This document shows positions 1 through 11,429 of a stretch of 64,000 nucleotides of DNA, in pieces; position 1 is the first letter of the stretch; each line of letters opens with the position of its first letter. This DNA comes from Pogona vitticeps (lineage: Eukaryota > Chordata > Lepidosauria > Squamata > Agamidae): positions 103,974,501 through 104,038,500 of the forward strand of contig NC_135785.1 of assembly GCF_051106095.1 (NCBI RefSeq). Reading direction: 5' to 3'. Made by a program: the position numbers and the translations under genes. The notes beneath the pieces were generated by a model, which saw nothing but the letters and a program-made list of their open reading frames with translations, did no database searches and was not told the origin of the DNA.

Positions 1-532
1 GTTTCCCATACAACCTACAGTGAAGTGAAAAATGTACAGTGATTCTGTTTCTCCTGACGTGTTAAAAAAGCTGGAAGAAAAATAAGCTATCTGGGTTTCT
101 GTCTTGCAATCTTGCTTTTTATTTTGTATCATATTTCATTTTTATGCTAATAGAATTTTATATGAAGAGTTAGACTTGACAGCCCCCCCTTTTAAAATAC
201 TGAGATCAATGACCATGTGCTTGAATTTATTTTAGTTATGTGCCACTTGTAAATAACTCCTTTAAGTCTGCCAACAAGGGTACTAAAATGACAGTTTGCT
301 ATAAGCTTATGGAATTGGAATGTTTCATTTTCTGCCATGTAGTAATCCCATGATACAATTAATTGTTCACTTGCAACCAGTTTTATTTAACAACAGCAAC
401 ACCACCAAAATAAAGCATGGAAAAGTTAATTCAACTCACAGCATGGTTAGAGCCAGTTGTAAATAACCAGTTAATTGTAATTTTTTTTGCAACAATAAAG
501 GTATAGATTCTTTATGAACCCAACTTGGGGGA

Positions 533-668
533 AGGCACAGGCGCAAATGGGCTGTGCGGGGGGGGGAGTGTGTGCAGGTGGGTGGGAGGGGAGGTCTGTC
601 TCCGCAGCCCAGTCCAGCTCAGGCCACGGACCGGCATGAGCCGTGGACCAGGGGTTGGGGACCTCTGC
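533..668. mobile_element. Fragment of the same hAT-type family
   Basis: The right end (GTGGACCAGGGGTTGGGGACC) and the GAGGTCTGTCTCCGCAG body match 61210..61312. The left end is missing. Confidence 0.6.
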
Positions 669-950
669 TATAAAGGATCGAACAAATGGCACACTAAAAG
701 ATGGTAAACAAAGCATCATCACCAAAAACATGTTCAAAGCAGTAAGGCACAATGATCCATTTAAAACCCCACCCAGGTAGCCAGTCATTAATAAAAATTT
801 TGCCTGAAGAGAAGGTCTTCACCTGTTTGAGAAACTGATGAGGTAAACAGGTATGTCTTATATCACCGCCCATTGGCTTGTAATCAAAATTTTAAAATGT
901 AACAGAAAGTAACTGAAAGTACCTATGCCTAATACTGTATATTTTAGGTA

Positions 951-1324
951 CAGTGGTGCCTCGCATAGCGGAATTTAAAAAGCCATAGAAACGCATTGAA
1001 CTTTGTTCAATGCGTTCCTATGGCTTGAAAACTCACGGTTCAGCGATGTTTCTTCATAGCGCCGCCATTTTCGCGCCTTCGTTAAGCAAGGGCAGGGCGC
1101 GAAAATGCGGCGCGGACCTTCCGGCGGCCATTTTGGAACCGCCGACCAGCTGTTCTCCCCGGCTTCGTTATGCGAAGATCGCTAAGCAAATCGCTTAGCG
1201 ATCTTCGCAAAGCGAAAAAACCCCATAGGGGCCATTGCTGAGCGAATGCTCCAGCGATGGCCCAGAGTGCCTCGTTAAGCGATTTCATCGCTCAGCGAGG
1301 CACTCGTTAAGCGAGGCACCACTG
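951..1324. mobile_element. Tigger-type MITE (TcMar), TA flanked
   Basis: Terminal inverted repeats CAGTGGTGCCTCGC and GCGAGGCACCACTG are flanked by TA at 949-950 and 1325-1326. The interior has further inverted segments around CGCTTAGCGATCTTCG. It is non-autonomous. Confidence 0.8.
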
Positions 1325-1542
1325 TATTTCTATGTTAAAACAAAAAAAATTCTTTTTAAAACTGCAAGTATAACAATTAGTATTTGCATATTAAAATTTT
1401 AATATTTCTCATATTTTTAAAATATTTGAATATATTGCACACTTCAAATTTGATGCACAAATGAATGCTAATCATTTCTCACTTTTAAGTGTGATAGTAA
1501 TTAACTAGTTTCTCGGGCCTTAGTATTATCACATTAGGTTAT

Positions 1543-1570
1543 TTTGTTGTTGTTGTTGTTGTTGTTGTTT
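1543..1570. repeat. (TTG)n microsatellite
   Basis: About nine tandem TTG units. Confidence 0.9.
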
Positions 1571-2842
1571 TGAAATAGCTTTCTAACTGCCAGTTTTAAC
1601 TCTGAGTGGACAAAGCCTGCTGGGTGGGAAGCCAGGCCTAGGAAGCAGCACCATGGCTACCTTGCACTTGTACAAAGGGTGTCCACTATCTACCGTGTTC
1701 TGCAACTGGATAAGGGAGAAGATGGATGCAAATTTAACGAACCAACTTTCCACAGCCTAGAGAAGTGTACAGTGTGTTCTGTTGACCTGCATTTGTTATA
1801 ATACATTATCCATTAAATTCATAGTGAGGTAAAGGATGAAGGACTTCTTCAGAAATCTGTTCTCCGTGGCAGTTCTTTCTTAGCTTAAGTCATCCCCTAT
1901 ACTCATTGGAAGGTTGATGGTTGGCAGAGACTCAAGACACAGTGTGGACTCTTTTCCAGCTGTGAAGACACACTTCACCAATATATTGGCATAACAACCC
2001 CTCTTTCTCCTCCATCAATTGGAAACATCAGGGTCTCCTGAAGTATTTCTTTCTACAAAGGCTAAAATAAGGCTAGGTTCCTATGTTTTCATCAGTTTTA
2101 TGGAAGAGATTGTGTCTGTAAGTATAGATCCTATGGGGAAAAAAAACCATTACGGAGAACTATCAGCAAGTGTTGAAATAAATTCGATTATAACTTCTTC
2201 AATGCTTGCAAGCAGAGCATTCTGGGAACTGTAAATCCAATTTCTGATAGCTATGTCTGGAAACACTGTGGAAAACTAACGTGTTTGTTTCCATTAAAAT
2301 AACCAGTAATATTTTTCTCATGCCCATTGAAGAGACCTTTGAAGCTGTTTATTCACCCAGTGATTGAAGCAGGGTTATAGGGGTTCAGCTGAGCACCTAA
2401 ATTTTGGAGAATGTCCTTTATTCACCTTTATCTCCACATTCTCTTCTCTACCTTTTTAATGCCACACTGATTAATGTTTGCTGTCTAATAAAGCTAATTT
2501 TTACTTGGCTCTGGGGCCTCTCATTTAATTTTCCCCCATTAGAGTCATGATGCTTTAAGCATGGAATGTTTTTGCTACTGCTCAGAGTCTAATGGCAACA
2601 AGGAAAATCTGCCTCCATCTATATTCTGATTTGTCTGCTAATGAGGCCCTATTATTCTTCAGCTTGTTAATGCAAAGTGGGTTTCTGATGACTGATGTGG
2701 GGTGGGTGTATTGTTTTCGTCCTTGCTCAACATAAATAGTTTGCTGCTGCGTAAGCATTAAACATCAACAGCAGTCCAGAAGTGGAAGGACTACTGCTGC
2801 TGCTAGTGACTGCACATCTGGGCAGCTCAAACTAAAGACAGC

Positions 2843-2985
2843 TGGCAGAATAGCTCAGTGAATTGGGCGGCTGACTGAAGAGCCCAAGGCCAGGTCTTCT
2901 ATTCACCGCTGTGCCTCCTGAGAGAACAACCAGCCTGCGTAGCCTTGAGGAAACTGCACAGTCCCAGGATGCCCCCAGAATTCCT
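2843..2985 (+). mobile_element. tRNA-derived SINE
   Basis: A box A-like AATAGCTCAGTGAATTGGG is followed by a degenerate box B (GGTCTTCTATTCACC) and the body TGTGCCTCCTGAGAGAA. It is old and diverged. The same family is at 28632..28755. Confidence 0.55.
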
Positions 2986-3436
2986 TAGGGTCACATGAGG
3001 GCTGTTAGTACAACCAACAAATCAGCACTGCAGATCCAGAGATTCAGTTGCCAGGAAGGGAAGGGCATGGGTGCCCCCCCCAAGGCCAATGGCTGTCTAA
3101 AGTCTCATGGCTTAGGCGGCTGGAGGCTGGGAGGGTCATCTCAGTGTTAACTGCTTGGGAATGAGAATGGGCTGTCAACGTGACAGCATGGACCTGGGAC
3201 CTGGGACTCACCTGATGGGGTTCAGGGCAGGGGTATGCAAGTAGTCCTGCCATTGGCCCCAGGTATCCACACTACAGTAAGTCCCTTTGAAGGATTTGGG
3301 AATGTTGACAGTTAATGAGTTAATAAAGTTGGGAAGGGTCACTTCACAGCATGCAAATATAATTATTATTAGAAACTGGGTGCAGTTATGATGGGAGGCC
3401 TGCATTCAGAGTCTGGCCTGCAACCAAATTGATATA

Positions 3437-3686
3437 AAGGAAAAAAAAAGTGTGCTATTTATATACTGCCCCATAGCACTTAAAGCACTTTCTGGGCGGT
3501 TTACAAGTTAATTATGCAGGCTACACATTGCCCCACTCCCTAGTGGGTTCAGTACTCATTTTACTGATCTTAGAAGGATAGAAGGCTGAGTAAACCTTGA
3601 GCTGCCTATCTTGGATTGAACCCCAGGTTATGAGCACGGTTTTGGCTGCAGGACAGCAGTTTAACCACTGTGCCACAAGGCTCATT
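3437..3686 (-). mobile_element. tRNA-derived SINE with L2-type tail
   Basis: On the minus strand the head reads GAGCCTTGTGGCACAGTGG (box A-like) and GGGGTTCAATCCAAG (box B-like). The tail is the reptile hairpin form (AACCGCCCAGAAAG). A second, older copy of the family is at 37843..38065, and the head is repeated within the 544-bp duplication (9666..9815). Confidence 0.65.
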
Positions 3687-4080
3687 ATATAAAGTAACAG
3701 GAGAGTTAATATGAAGCCAAGCACAAGTGCGAAGGATGAACTCCTCCTTTGTGCTGTCCACCCACCAGTGTTGTACTGGAACTGAGGCTCACAGAGAGGC
3801 TTTCCTTCTTGAACACAACAAAAAGAAGAAGAAGAAACTGTTTGGTGGCATGTTTTAAGACCAAAAAAGTATAATTTCAGTATTGCCAATGACCTCCATG
3901 ACCTTTAAGACTTAGCAGATATATTTTAGCATGAACCTTCATGGGTTAAATGCAGCTCTTCAGATGGATGGAGTAGCATTGTGTAGCTCTTTCCTGCTAC
4001 CTTTGACAGCTTATGAACAATCTTACTATACATTTACCATTTTCTGTACCCTATGTTACTTTGACCCACAAGCATGTGGA
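3537..4080. repeat. 544-bp direct duplication, left copy
   Basis: This segment recurs at 9666..10209 at a constant offset of 6129 with no differences seen. It includes most of a minus-strand tRNA-type SINE (to about 3686) and unique host sequence ending AGCATGTGGA. It abuts the LTR element directly. Confidence 0.9.
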
Positions 4081-4621
4081 TGTGACAAACCCAGACCTAC
4101 TGGGATCTATCACACAGTTACTAAGCTGCCACCAACCATTCCCTATAATAAGTCACACAGACCAGGGATGGATTTTTAAACAATAAAAGAATAAGGTTTA
4201 TTTTAAATACAAACAGGGTAAATAAAACAATCAGGTGAATAAAATAAAGTAACGTGGCTTATTCTCACACACACAAGCATACAGTTTGGTTCACCTAGAA
4301 CCTTTAACTTAAAGCACAGACCCTGAACCTATCAGTTCTGGCTAACCAACAGACACCTGAACCTATCAGGTTGGTACTCTGACACACAGAAGTACCCTGT
4401 CTGACACACAGACTCCCACAACAGCTTCTTCTTCCCAGCTGCTGCTTCGTCACAACCCAGTGTCTCTCAGTCTGTCCCAGCATCCCCTCTTCACCACACA
4501 GGCATCACATATTTATACAGTACAGCCCCTCCTCCTGATGTCCCGCCTTCCACTCCCCATAGGATGGAACTTTCCCTCCAAACCCATGACAGACAGGTAA
4601 CATCAGTGCTGTTATGTAACA
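4081..4621 (-). repeat. 3' LTR of the Gmr1-like element
   Basis: This LTR begins TGTTACATAAC and ends GTTTGTCACA on the minus strand. It carries a TATAAAT box (4511-4517) and an AATAAA poly(A) signal (4197-4202) on the element strand. It looks identical to the copy at 9136..9664. Confidence 0.85.
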
Positions 4622-4896
4622 CCTCCCCTCTTTAAAAGTTGTTTTGTAGGGGGAAAGCTAAAAGTGCTTTTCACCAAAAAAACAACCTGCATAAAATACA
4701 CAACAACATTTATACATACCATATAATACTTACATATACTTACACTCCAAGTTAACCATAGCAAATATGCATTTAAACATTTTACCATATACAGTACATC
4801 AATTTACCTTTATTAATACCAACCAAATTCAAAACCAGGTACATTTTAACTTTTTGTTTTCATTATATACATATAGTCCATGTTCTTTCGCCGTCT

Positions 4897-7800
4897 TCAG
4901 TCTTCAGGTCTTCTTGATAAGGCGTCAGCAACACAGTTCACTGACCCTCTGACCACCTTCACTTCAAAGTCATAGTCCTGTAAGTTCAAAGCCCACCTCA
5001 TAAGTTTGCTATTGTGGGTTTTCATTGTCTTTAACCATTGCAATGGTGAATGGTCAGTACACAGAACAAAATGTCTTCCCCAGATGTAAGGCTTGGCCTT
5101 CTGGATCGCGTAGACTATGGCCAAACACTCCTTCTCCACGGTTGCCAAATGTCTCTCACCTTTTTGAAGTTTCCTACTCAAGTAGGACACTGGATGCTGG
5201 TCACCATTCTCATCCTCCTGGCACAGAACTGCTCCTACCCCGCTGTTAGACGCGTCGGTGTAGATGATAAACTCCCGGTCGAAGTCTGGAGCACGCAGGA
5301 CAGGATAGTTGATTAACGCCTCCTTCAACCTCTGGAACGCCGCCTCACAGTCGCTGGTCCACGGGATGCGGTCATCAGCCTTCTTCCTCGTCAGATCGGT
5401 CAGCGGAGCCGCAATCTCGCTAAACCTCGGGATGAACTTTCTGTAGTAGCCCACCAACCCAAGAAATGATTTGACTTTTTTCTTGGTGTTGGGTCTAGGC
5501 CAATCTCGAACAGCTTCTATTTTGGCCTCCAGGGGTTTTATCATTCCTCCCCCTACCATGTGACCTAAGTATTTTATTTCTGGGCTACCCAGCTGACACT
5601 TGCTGGCCTTTACTGTTAGCCCTGCTGCACTTAACCTCTGCAGCACTAACTCCAGGTGTATCAGGTGATCTTCCCAGGTATTACTGAAGATCCCTATGTC
5701 GTCAATGTAGGCCACTGTAAAGTCACTGAGCCCTGCCAAGGTCTGGTCCATCAGCCTTTGGAATGTGGCTGGTGCATTTCTGAGACCAAAGCTCAGGACT
5801 CGAAACTCATAGAGACCAAAAGGGCTGCAAAAGGCAGTCTTTTCTTGATCCCTGGGATCAATTCTTAATTGCCAATATCCCTTTACCAGGTCCAATGATG
5901 AGATGAACCGACAACCCCCTATGGTTTCAATCAGGTTGTCTAGCCTGGGCATTGGGTAGGCATCAGGAGTGGTTACACGGTTTAATTTCCTGTAATCGAC
6001 ACAAAACCTAATGCTCCCATCAGGCTTGTCCACAAGGACTATCGGAGAGGACCAAGGACTAGAAGAGGGGACGATTATGTTCTCCCTCAGCATTTCGTCC
6101 AACTCCTTCCGCACCTTGTCCCTATAGGGTCCCGTTACTCGGTATGGGGATACTGCCTGCGGGGGTGCATCCCCTGTGTGGATCCGAGGCATCACTCCCT
6201 TCACTATCCCCGGCTTGCTGGAAAACACCTGTTGATATCTACCAAGCAGCATTTCTAGTTCTTGCTGCTGGTCTTGGGTGAGTGCAGGACTGATCTTTAC
6301 CTCCTCTGGGTTGTATTTTACTTCCCCTCTACCCTCCCAGAAGGGTAATTCAGCTTCCTCACTCTCAGCTGCTTTTATCGCGAATAAAACCCTCTGTTCC
6401 CCTCTATAGTAGGGTCCTAGGGCATTCACATGAACCACCCTCCTTGCTTGGTTCTCCTCCTGCTCTATAAGGTAGTTCAGGTCTGACATCTTGGAAATGA
6501 CCCTATATGGTCCTGCCCATTTGAGCTGCAGTTTATTCTCTCTGCAGGGCCTAAGCCAAAGCACTTCCTCCCCTGGGTCAAAGTGCCTCTCTCTAGCTTT
6601 GTGGTCATACCATGTTTTCTGTCTGACCTTCTGAGCTTGCAGGTTTTCTGCTGCCAGCTCTAGATTTCTCCTTAGGTCATTCATCAAGGTGTCTATGTAA
6701 GTCACAACGTCTTGTGGGTCATCCTGGGTGACCTGCTCCCAAATTTGTTTGATCAAATCAAGGGGCCCTTTCACCCCTAAGTGTGCAGCAAACATGTCAG
6801 AGTGACCCCTTTGTAAGATCTTGGGGCGATACTTTTCAGGTACCACCAGCTGACTTCTGATCCCATCTCCCCCTTTTGAGATATTCCTCAGGGTTTCTCT
6901 ATCTAAAATCCCCTTCTTCTCCAGAAATCTCACTGGGGTCTCAGGTGTTAGCTGGGCGTCAGTCACCTGTTCAAAACACTTTTGGAGAGTGGCGTCTGCC
7001 TTTTGCTCCTGTCCAAACCTGCTGTCTGTGGTTAAGGTTTCCACCACAGCTTCTGAACTCCCCTCTGCTTCCGTCTCTGGCTCATCATTACCCCCCTGAA
7101 CTGTCCCCGTGGTGGCTTGTGAGCGTGTAATCACTAGCACCCTTTTCACATGTTCAGCCAGGTCATTTCCCACGAGCACGGCTGCTGGCAGAGTAGATGA
7201 AATCGCTATCCGCCAATCTCCCCTCCAGCCTTGAAAGTTGACAGGTACCTCTGCTACTGGCAGAGAGATTACCTGCCCCTCAATACCTGCTACCTTTATG
7301 CTCTCATTTGGGATTATAAGCTCCCGGGGAATGATATCGGGATGGCACAGGGTTACCTGGGAACAAGTGTCCCGCAGCCCCCTATACTGACGGTCAAGTA
7401 TTCCTACGTCCACCCCGGCTGTCTCAAACAGCTGAGAATCTGTTTTTACCAGCAAGCAGCGCTTTACCTCCCCAAGAGGACCATTTTCCTCAGCCTGATC
7501 AGCATAGGTAGCTGTTCCAGACTGAGTAGTCATGGCAACAGGCTCCCTCTGTGACAATGAGCTTTGCTCTTTCTGGACACAGAACACAGCTTTTGGCTTG
7601 GTCCCACTAGCATTCTGAGGCACCATTCCTTTTAGCTGCTTTAATTTCTCACACTCTGAGATTAGATGACCCTTTCCCTGACAGAAATAGCATTTTCTGG
7701 TATATTTTGATTCTCTCTCATCTTGTTTCGGTTTTCCCTCCAAATTCTGAGGGCTTGGTTTCATGCCTGAGGGCTTCCCTTCACCATGGGCCCCTCCCCC

Positions 7801-8694
7801 TTGCTGGCTTTTCCCTGGTCCCTGAGAGTACTTGCTGTAGGTTTCTTTGGGTTTACCTACAGATTTCCCCTCACCCAAGGGCTTTCTTATTTGGGAGATA
7901 AAATCCGCGATTTCTGCGGCTGCTGCCACAGATTTCGGTTTCCTTTCCCTCACCTGGAATTTCAATTCCCCCTGCAGGACTGAATAGAACTGTTCCAGGG
8001 CTATCAAGTCTTTAAGCTGCTCATAGGTCTCTATTCCCTCCTGCGATAGCCATTTCTCAAGCAGCCTCACCAATTGGGCCCCCACTTGGGTAAAAGTTTG
8101 TTCTGGTTTTTTAGTGAGGGACCTGAATCTTTGTCTCAGCTGCTCTGCATTTATCCCATGTCTTGCAAACACCAGTTTTTTAAACTCTGCAAAATCTTTC
8201 ATCAATTCCTCAGGCATCTCGGCATAAACCTCAGCCAGGCTACCACTGATTAAAGACCGCATGATGGTCATCTTCTCAGTTTCCCTCACTGAGAAGTCCA
8301 CAAACGCTCTTTCCACTAAGGAAAAGAACACCTCAGGACAATCTCCCTTGTGGTACACAGGGAATTTCTTCAGGTCAGCCTTAGACAATTGGCCTCCCTC
8401 AGAATCCCTATTATTATTATTGTTCTGGTTCAACAGTTCCAGTTTTCTTAATTCAAACGCCATTCTCTCTCTCTCCATTCTTTCTTCAAATTGCCGCTGT
8501 TTCTCTCTTTCCCTTTCCTCCATTTCCCTCACCCTCAGTTCATGCTGTTGGGCTATGAGTATTTTTCTGAGTTCTGGGTCTTGCTCTCCTGTGCTGTCAC
8601 CTTGCACTGAGCCAAATTCATCCTCAGAACCTTGGTCAATCTGGGGGTCTTTCACTTCACTCATGTCTGCTACTTGGCTTCGAGTCAAGGGCAT
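4897..8694 (-). CDS. Gag-Pol frame of the Gmr1-like element
   Basis: One long frame of 1265 codons. The N-terminal part is charged, with a coiled-coil-like Glu/Arg-rich stretch at about 40-90. A capsid region at about 185-265 (LEKWLSQEG, LEQFYSVL) resembles the SCAN domain of vertebrate zinc-finger proteins, which is thought to derive from a Gmr1-type capsid. A CCHC zinc knuckle (CYFCQGKGHLISEC) is at about 335-348. A protease-like and an integrase-like region follow, including a C-terminal integrase motif (WAGPYRVI). Then come reverse transcriptase (YIDD) and RNase H (YTDAS, CTDHSPLQW). The frame is fossil sequence of a mobile element, not a host gene. Confidence 0.85.
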   Translation of the reverse strand: MPLTRSQVADMSEVKDPQIDQGSEDEFGSVQGDSTGEQDPELRKILIAQQHELRVREMEEREREKQRQFEERMERERMAFELRKLELLNQNNNNNRDSEGGQLSKADLKKFPVYHKGDCPEVFFSLVERAFVDFSVRETEKMTIMRSLISGSLAEVYAEMPEELMKDFAEFKKLVFARHGINAEQLRQRFRSLTKKPEQTFTQVGAQLVRLLEKWLSQEGIETYEQLKDLIALEQFYSVLQGELKFQVRERKPKSVAAAAEIADFISQIRKPLGEGKSVGKPKETYSKYSQGPGKSQQGGGAHGEGKPSGMKPSPQNLEGKPKQDERESKYTRKCYFCQGKGHLISECEKLKQLKGMVPQNASGTKPKAVFCVQKEQSSLSQREPVAMTTQSGTATYADQAEENGPLGEVKRCLLVKTDSQLFETAGVDVGILDRQYRGLRDTCSQVTLCHPDIIPRELIIPNESIKVAGIEGQVISLPVAEVPVNFQGWRGDWRIAISSTLPAAVLVGNDLAEHVKRVLVITRSQATTGTVQGGNDEPETEAEGSSEAVVETLTTDSRFGQEQKADATLQKCFEQVTDAQLTPETPVRFLEKKGILDRETLRNISKGGDGIRSQLVVPEKYRPKILQRGHSDMFAAHLGVKGPLDLIKQIWEQVTQDDPQDVVTYIDTLMNDLRRNLELAAENLQAQKVRQKTWYDHKARERHFDPGEEVLWLRPCRENKLQLKWAGPYRVISKMSDLNYLIEQEENQARRVVHVNALGPYYRGEQRVLFAIKAAESEEAELPFWEGRGEVKYNPEEVKISPALTQDQQQELEMLLGRYQQVFSSKPGIVKGVMPRIHTGDAPPQAVSPYRVTGPYRDKVRKELDEMLRENIIVPSSSPWSSPIVLVDKPDGSIRFCVDYRKLNRVTTPDAYPMPRLDNLIETIGGCRFISSLDLVKGYWQLRIDPRDQEKTAFCSPFGLYEFRVLSFGLRNAPATFQRLMDQTLAGLSDFTVAYIDDIGIFSNTWEDHLIHLELVLQRLSAAGLTVKASKCQLGSPEIKYLGHMVGGGMIKPLEAKIEAVRDWPRPNTKKKVKSFLGLVGYYRKFIPRFSEIAAPLTDLTRKKADDRIPWTSDCEAAFQRLKEALINYPVLRAPDFDREFIIYTDASNSGVGAVLCQEDENGDQHPVSYLSRKLQKGERHLATVEKECLAIVYAIQKAKPYIWGRHFVLCTDHSPLQWLKTMKTHNSKLMRWALNLQDYDFEVKVVRGSVNCVADALSRRPED

Positions 8695-9135
8695 AACCCC
8701 CCCTCAGAACAGGCTGCTTTAAAAAGTCAAGCCTCAGAATAAAACGACCACTTTTTTTTTTTCCTTTTTGCCTCAGAACCAGCTCTCCCTAGAGATTGCT
8801 GCTGTTCTTCAGCACTACTTGCAACAGTATCGAGTCAGAGCCTACCCCCCTCTGCTGGGCCTCTCAGCTGGCAAGCTAGCTCGCTGTTGCTACGCAGATT
8901 TGCCTCAGCTTTTTCCCGCCAAAACTAGGCTGCCTCAGAGCACCTTAATCTAAGTCTCCCCAGTGGGCACGTTCTTCTACTAGCGCACCTCCCCGTGAGG
9001 TACACCTAGAAGATTACCTACGCGCCTCAGACTGTCCCTGACTAGACCCCCCTTGCTCTGGGCACACTTGCCAAGGCTTTGCTGGACCACTGGACAACTG
9101 GACCAGTCGTATCCCACACGCTGGACACCAATCAA

Positions 9136-9664
9136 TGTGACAAACCCAGACCTACTGGGATCTATCACACAGTTACTAAGCTGCCACCAACCATTCCCTA
9201 TAATAAGTCACACAGACCAGGGATGGATTTTTAAACAATAAAAGAATAAGGTTTATTTTAAATACAAACAGGGTAAATAAAACAATCAGGTGAATAAAAT
9301 AAAGTAACGTGGCTTATTCTCACACACACAAGCATACAGTTTGGTTCACCTAGAACCTTTAACTTAAAGCACAGACCCTGAACCTATCAGTTCTGGCTAA
9401 CCAACAGACACCTGAACCTATCAGGTTGGTACTCTGACACACAGAAGTACCCTGTCTGACACACAGACTCCCACAACAGCTTCTTCTTCCCAGCTGCTGC
9501 TTCGTCACAACCCAGTGTCTCTCAGTCTGTCCCAGCATCCCCTCTTCACCACACAGGCATCACATATTTATACAGTACAGCCCCTCCTCCTGATGTCCCG
9601 CCTTCCACTCCCCATAGGATGGAACTTTCCCTCCAAACCCATGACAGACAGGTAACATCAGTGC
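9136..9664 (-). repeat. 5' LTR of the Gmr1-like element
   Basis: This is the right-hand repeat, matching 4081..4609 base for base at a constant offset of 5055. Identity between the two LTRs points to a very recent insertion. Its outer edge abuts the second copy of the 544-bp host duplication. Confidence 0.85.
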
Positions 9665-9665
9665 A

Positions 9666-10209
9666 TCCCTAGTGGGTTCAGTACTCATTTTACTGATCTT
9701 AGAAGGATAGAAGGCTGAGTAAACCTTGAGCTGCCTATCTTGGATTGAACCCCAGGTTATGAGCACGGTTTTGGCTGCAGGACAGCAGTTTAACCACTGT
9801 GCCACAAGGCTCATTATATAAAGTAACAGGAGAGTTAATATGAAGCCAAGCACAAGTGCGAAGGATGAACTCCTCCTTTGTGCTGTCCACCCACCAGTGT
9901 TGTACTGGAACTGAGGCTCACAGAGAGGCTTTCCTTCTTGAACACAACAAAAAGAAGAAGAAGAAACTGTTTGGTGGCATGTTTTAAGACCAAAAAAGTA
10001 TAATTTCAGTATTGCCAATGACCTCCATGACCTTTAAGACTTAGCAGATATATTTTAGCATGAACCTTCATGGGTTAAATGCAGCTCTTCAGATGGATGG
10101 AGTAGCATTGTGTAGCTCTTTCCTGCTACCTTTGACAGCTTATGAACAATCTTACTATACATTTACCATTTTCTGTACCCTATGTTACTTTGACCCACAA
10201 GCATGTGGA
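9666..10209. repeat. 544-bp direct duplication, right copy
   Basis: This copy has the same length and sequence as 3537..4080. It starts one base (9665) after the right LTR, inside the SINE, and continues into the natural right flank (TTCCACATAAG). That base matches neither the LTR nor the left context of the first copy. Confidence 0.9.
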
Positions 10210-10540
10210 TTCCACATAAGGCTCGTCTGTTATATTCCATGGCTGGAATCATAACGGATTCATGGAGCATAACTAAGGAAAAGCATAAGCAAGATGACAT
10301 ATCTGGCTTGTTGTCTGTTGCACTCCCCAGTTTCGCTCTGTTTAGGACCATGGTTGCATGCCTGCTAGTGCAACGGCCACATAATGAATAGCAAGCCAAA
10401 AGAGAAAAATGACTCTGTGATTACCCTCACACATGTGAGTTTGTCTGGTAGGATTTTGGCCCATGAGTTGCAAGAACTGGACTGTAATCTATGAATACTT
10501 TCGCTAAAATTAATCTTTCAGTCTGAAAGGTACAACAAGA

Positions 10541-10627
10541 CCCTTCCCTTCCCTTCCCTTCCCTTCCCTTCCCTTCCCTTCCCTTCCCTTCCCTTCCCTT
10601 CCCTTCCCTTCCCTTCCCTTCCCTTCC
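10541..10627. repeat. (CCCTT)n microsatellite
   Basis: About 17 pure pentamer units, a strand-asymmetric pyrimidine tract. Confidence 0.95.
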
Positions 10628-11429
10628 AGTTATGCTGAATTAAAGACTATAGAAAGGCTATCTCTTTGGAAATCATCCATCATAATACTTCTCCTCTCTG
10701 TCTCCATATTTATAATAAAGTTTTGATATGAGATGATTATTTTCACTAGATGATTCAATTACTGGATGATGAAATTACACATTATATGCAAACAGTATTG
10801 CAGGGGAGTGAGGGCTTGTACGTTGAAATTCCAGGACTTCATGATTAGCTGGGACAATTGCATCAACTGCCACCCAGACGTGGGTTGCTGGTTCTCTCTG
10901 AGCATAAACACAGTACTCAGAGTAGCTGGGAAGAAATTGGATTTTCCTGGCAACAACATATTGTGATGAGACATCCATCTTGTAATGGAATCTATTTTAC
11001 AGTGGCTTGGCCTTGAAGGGGAAGTCAAGACCTGCTCCCAGTGAAGATCAACACTGCCAGAACTGGTTTACTGATATGAATCAACACCACTGTTTGCATT
11101 ATTGGGTTTTCTTTGTTAAGGTTGGCCAAGGGGATTGTCATTATGGGAATAAGAATTTCAAAATTTGCTACTGCATCACACTTCTCTGACTTTTCAAACT
11201 GCTTAAAAAAAAAACATTTATTTCTCTGAGAGCCATAAGCCAAAAGTTACTGGAAATCAAATAGTCCTCTTCCCCAAGCCAGAGGAATAATTAAAACAAA
11301 CGCATAGCATTTTGGAATGGAAACGTGTAGGTGAAGGTTGATTCCCCGCCCCCTTTAGAAGAAACCAGGAGCACATGGCTACCTTGAACCACTGTCATGT
11401 CTTAGTTGTGCCCTACAAGTTATAGCCAG

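Larger units (their letters stand above)
4081..9664 (-). mobile_element. Gmr1-like Ty3/gypsy LTR retrotransposon, young
   Basis: The element reads on the minus strand, the same sense as CHAT, inside a CHAT intron. Two LTRs (4081..4621 and 9136..9664) look identical over about 529 bases, which indicates recent insertion. LTR ends are TG/CA on the element strand, and a purine tract (AAAGAGGGGAGG, 4622-4633) precedes the 3' LTR. The internal frame runs 4897..8694 with Gag, protease-like, integrase-like, reverse transcriptase and RNase H parts. Integrase-like sequence lies before the reverse transcriptase, which is the Gmr1-group order rather than the usual Ty3/gypsy order. The primer-binding site was not assigned to a tRNA. 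I regard it as a young but not fully whole copy, with about one or two breaks. Its flanks carry a 544-bp host duplication instead of a short target duplication. Confidence 0.85.

Noticed and set aside
2843-2985. Possible functional tRNA gene from box A and B-like motifs
   Set aside because: The boxes are degenerate, there is no cloverleaf, and the 3' body marks it as a SINE.
3521-3889. A 122-codon minus-strand frame, repeated at 9560..10018
   Set aside because: It arises from SINE and flanking host sequence in the 544-bp duplication, with no domain or codon evidence.
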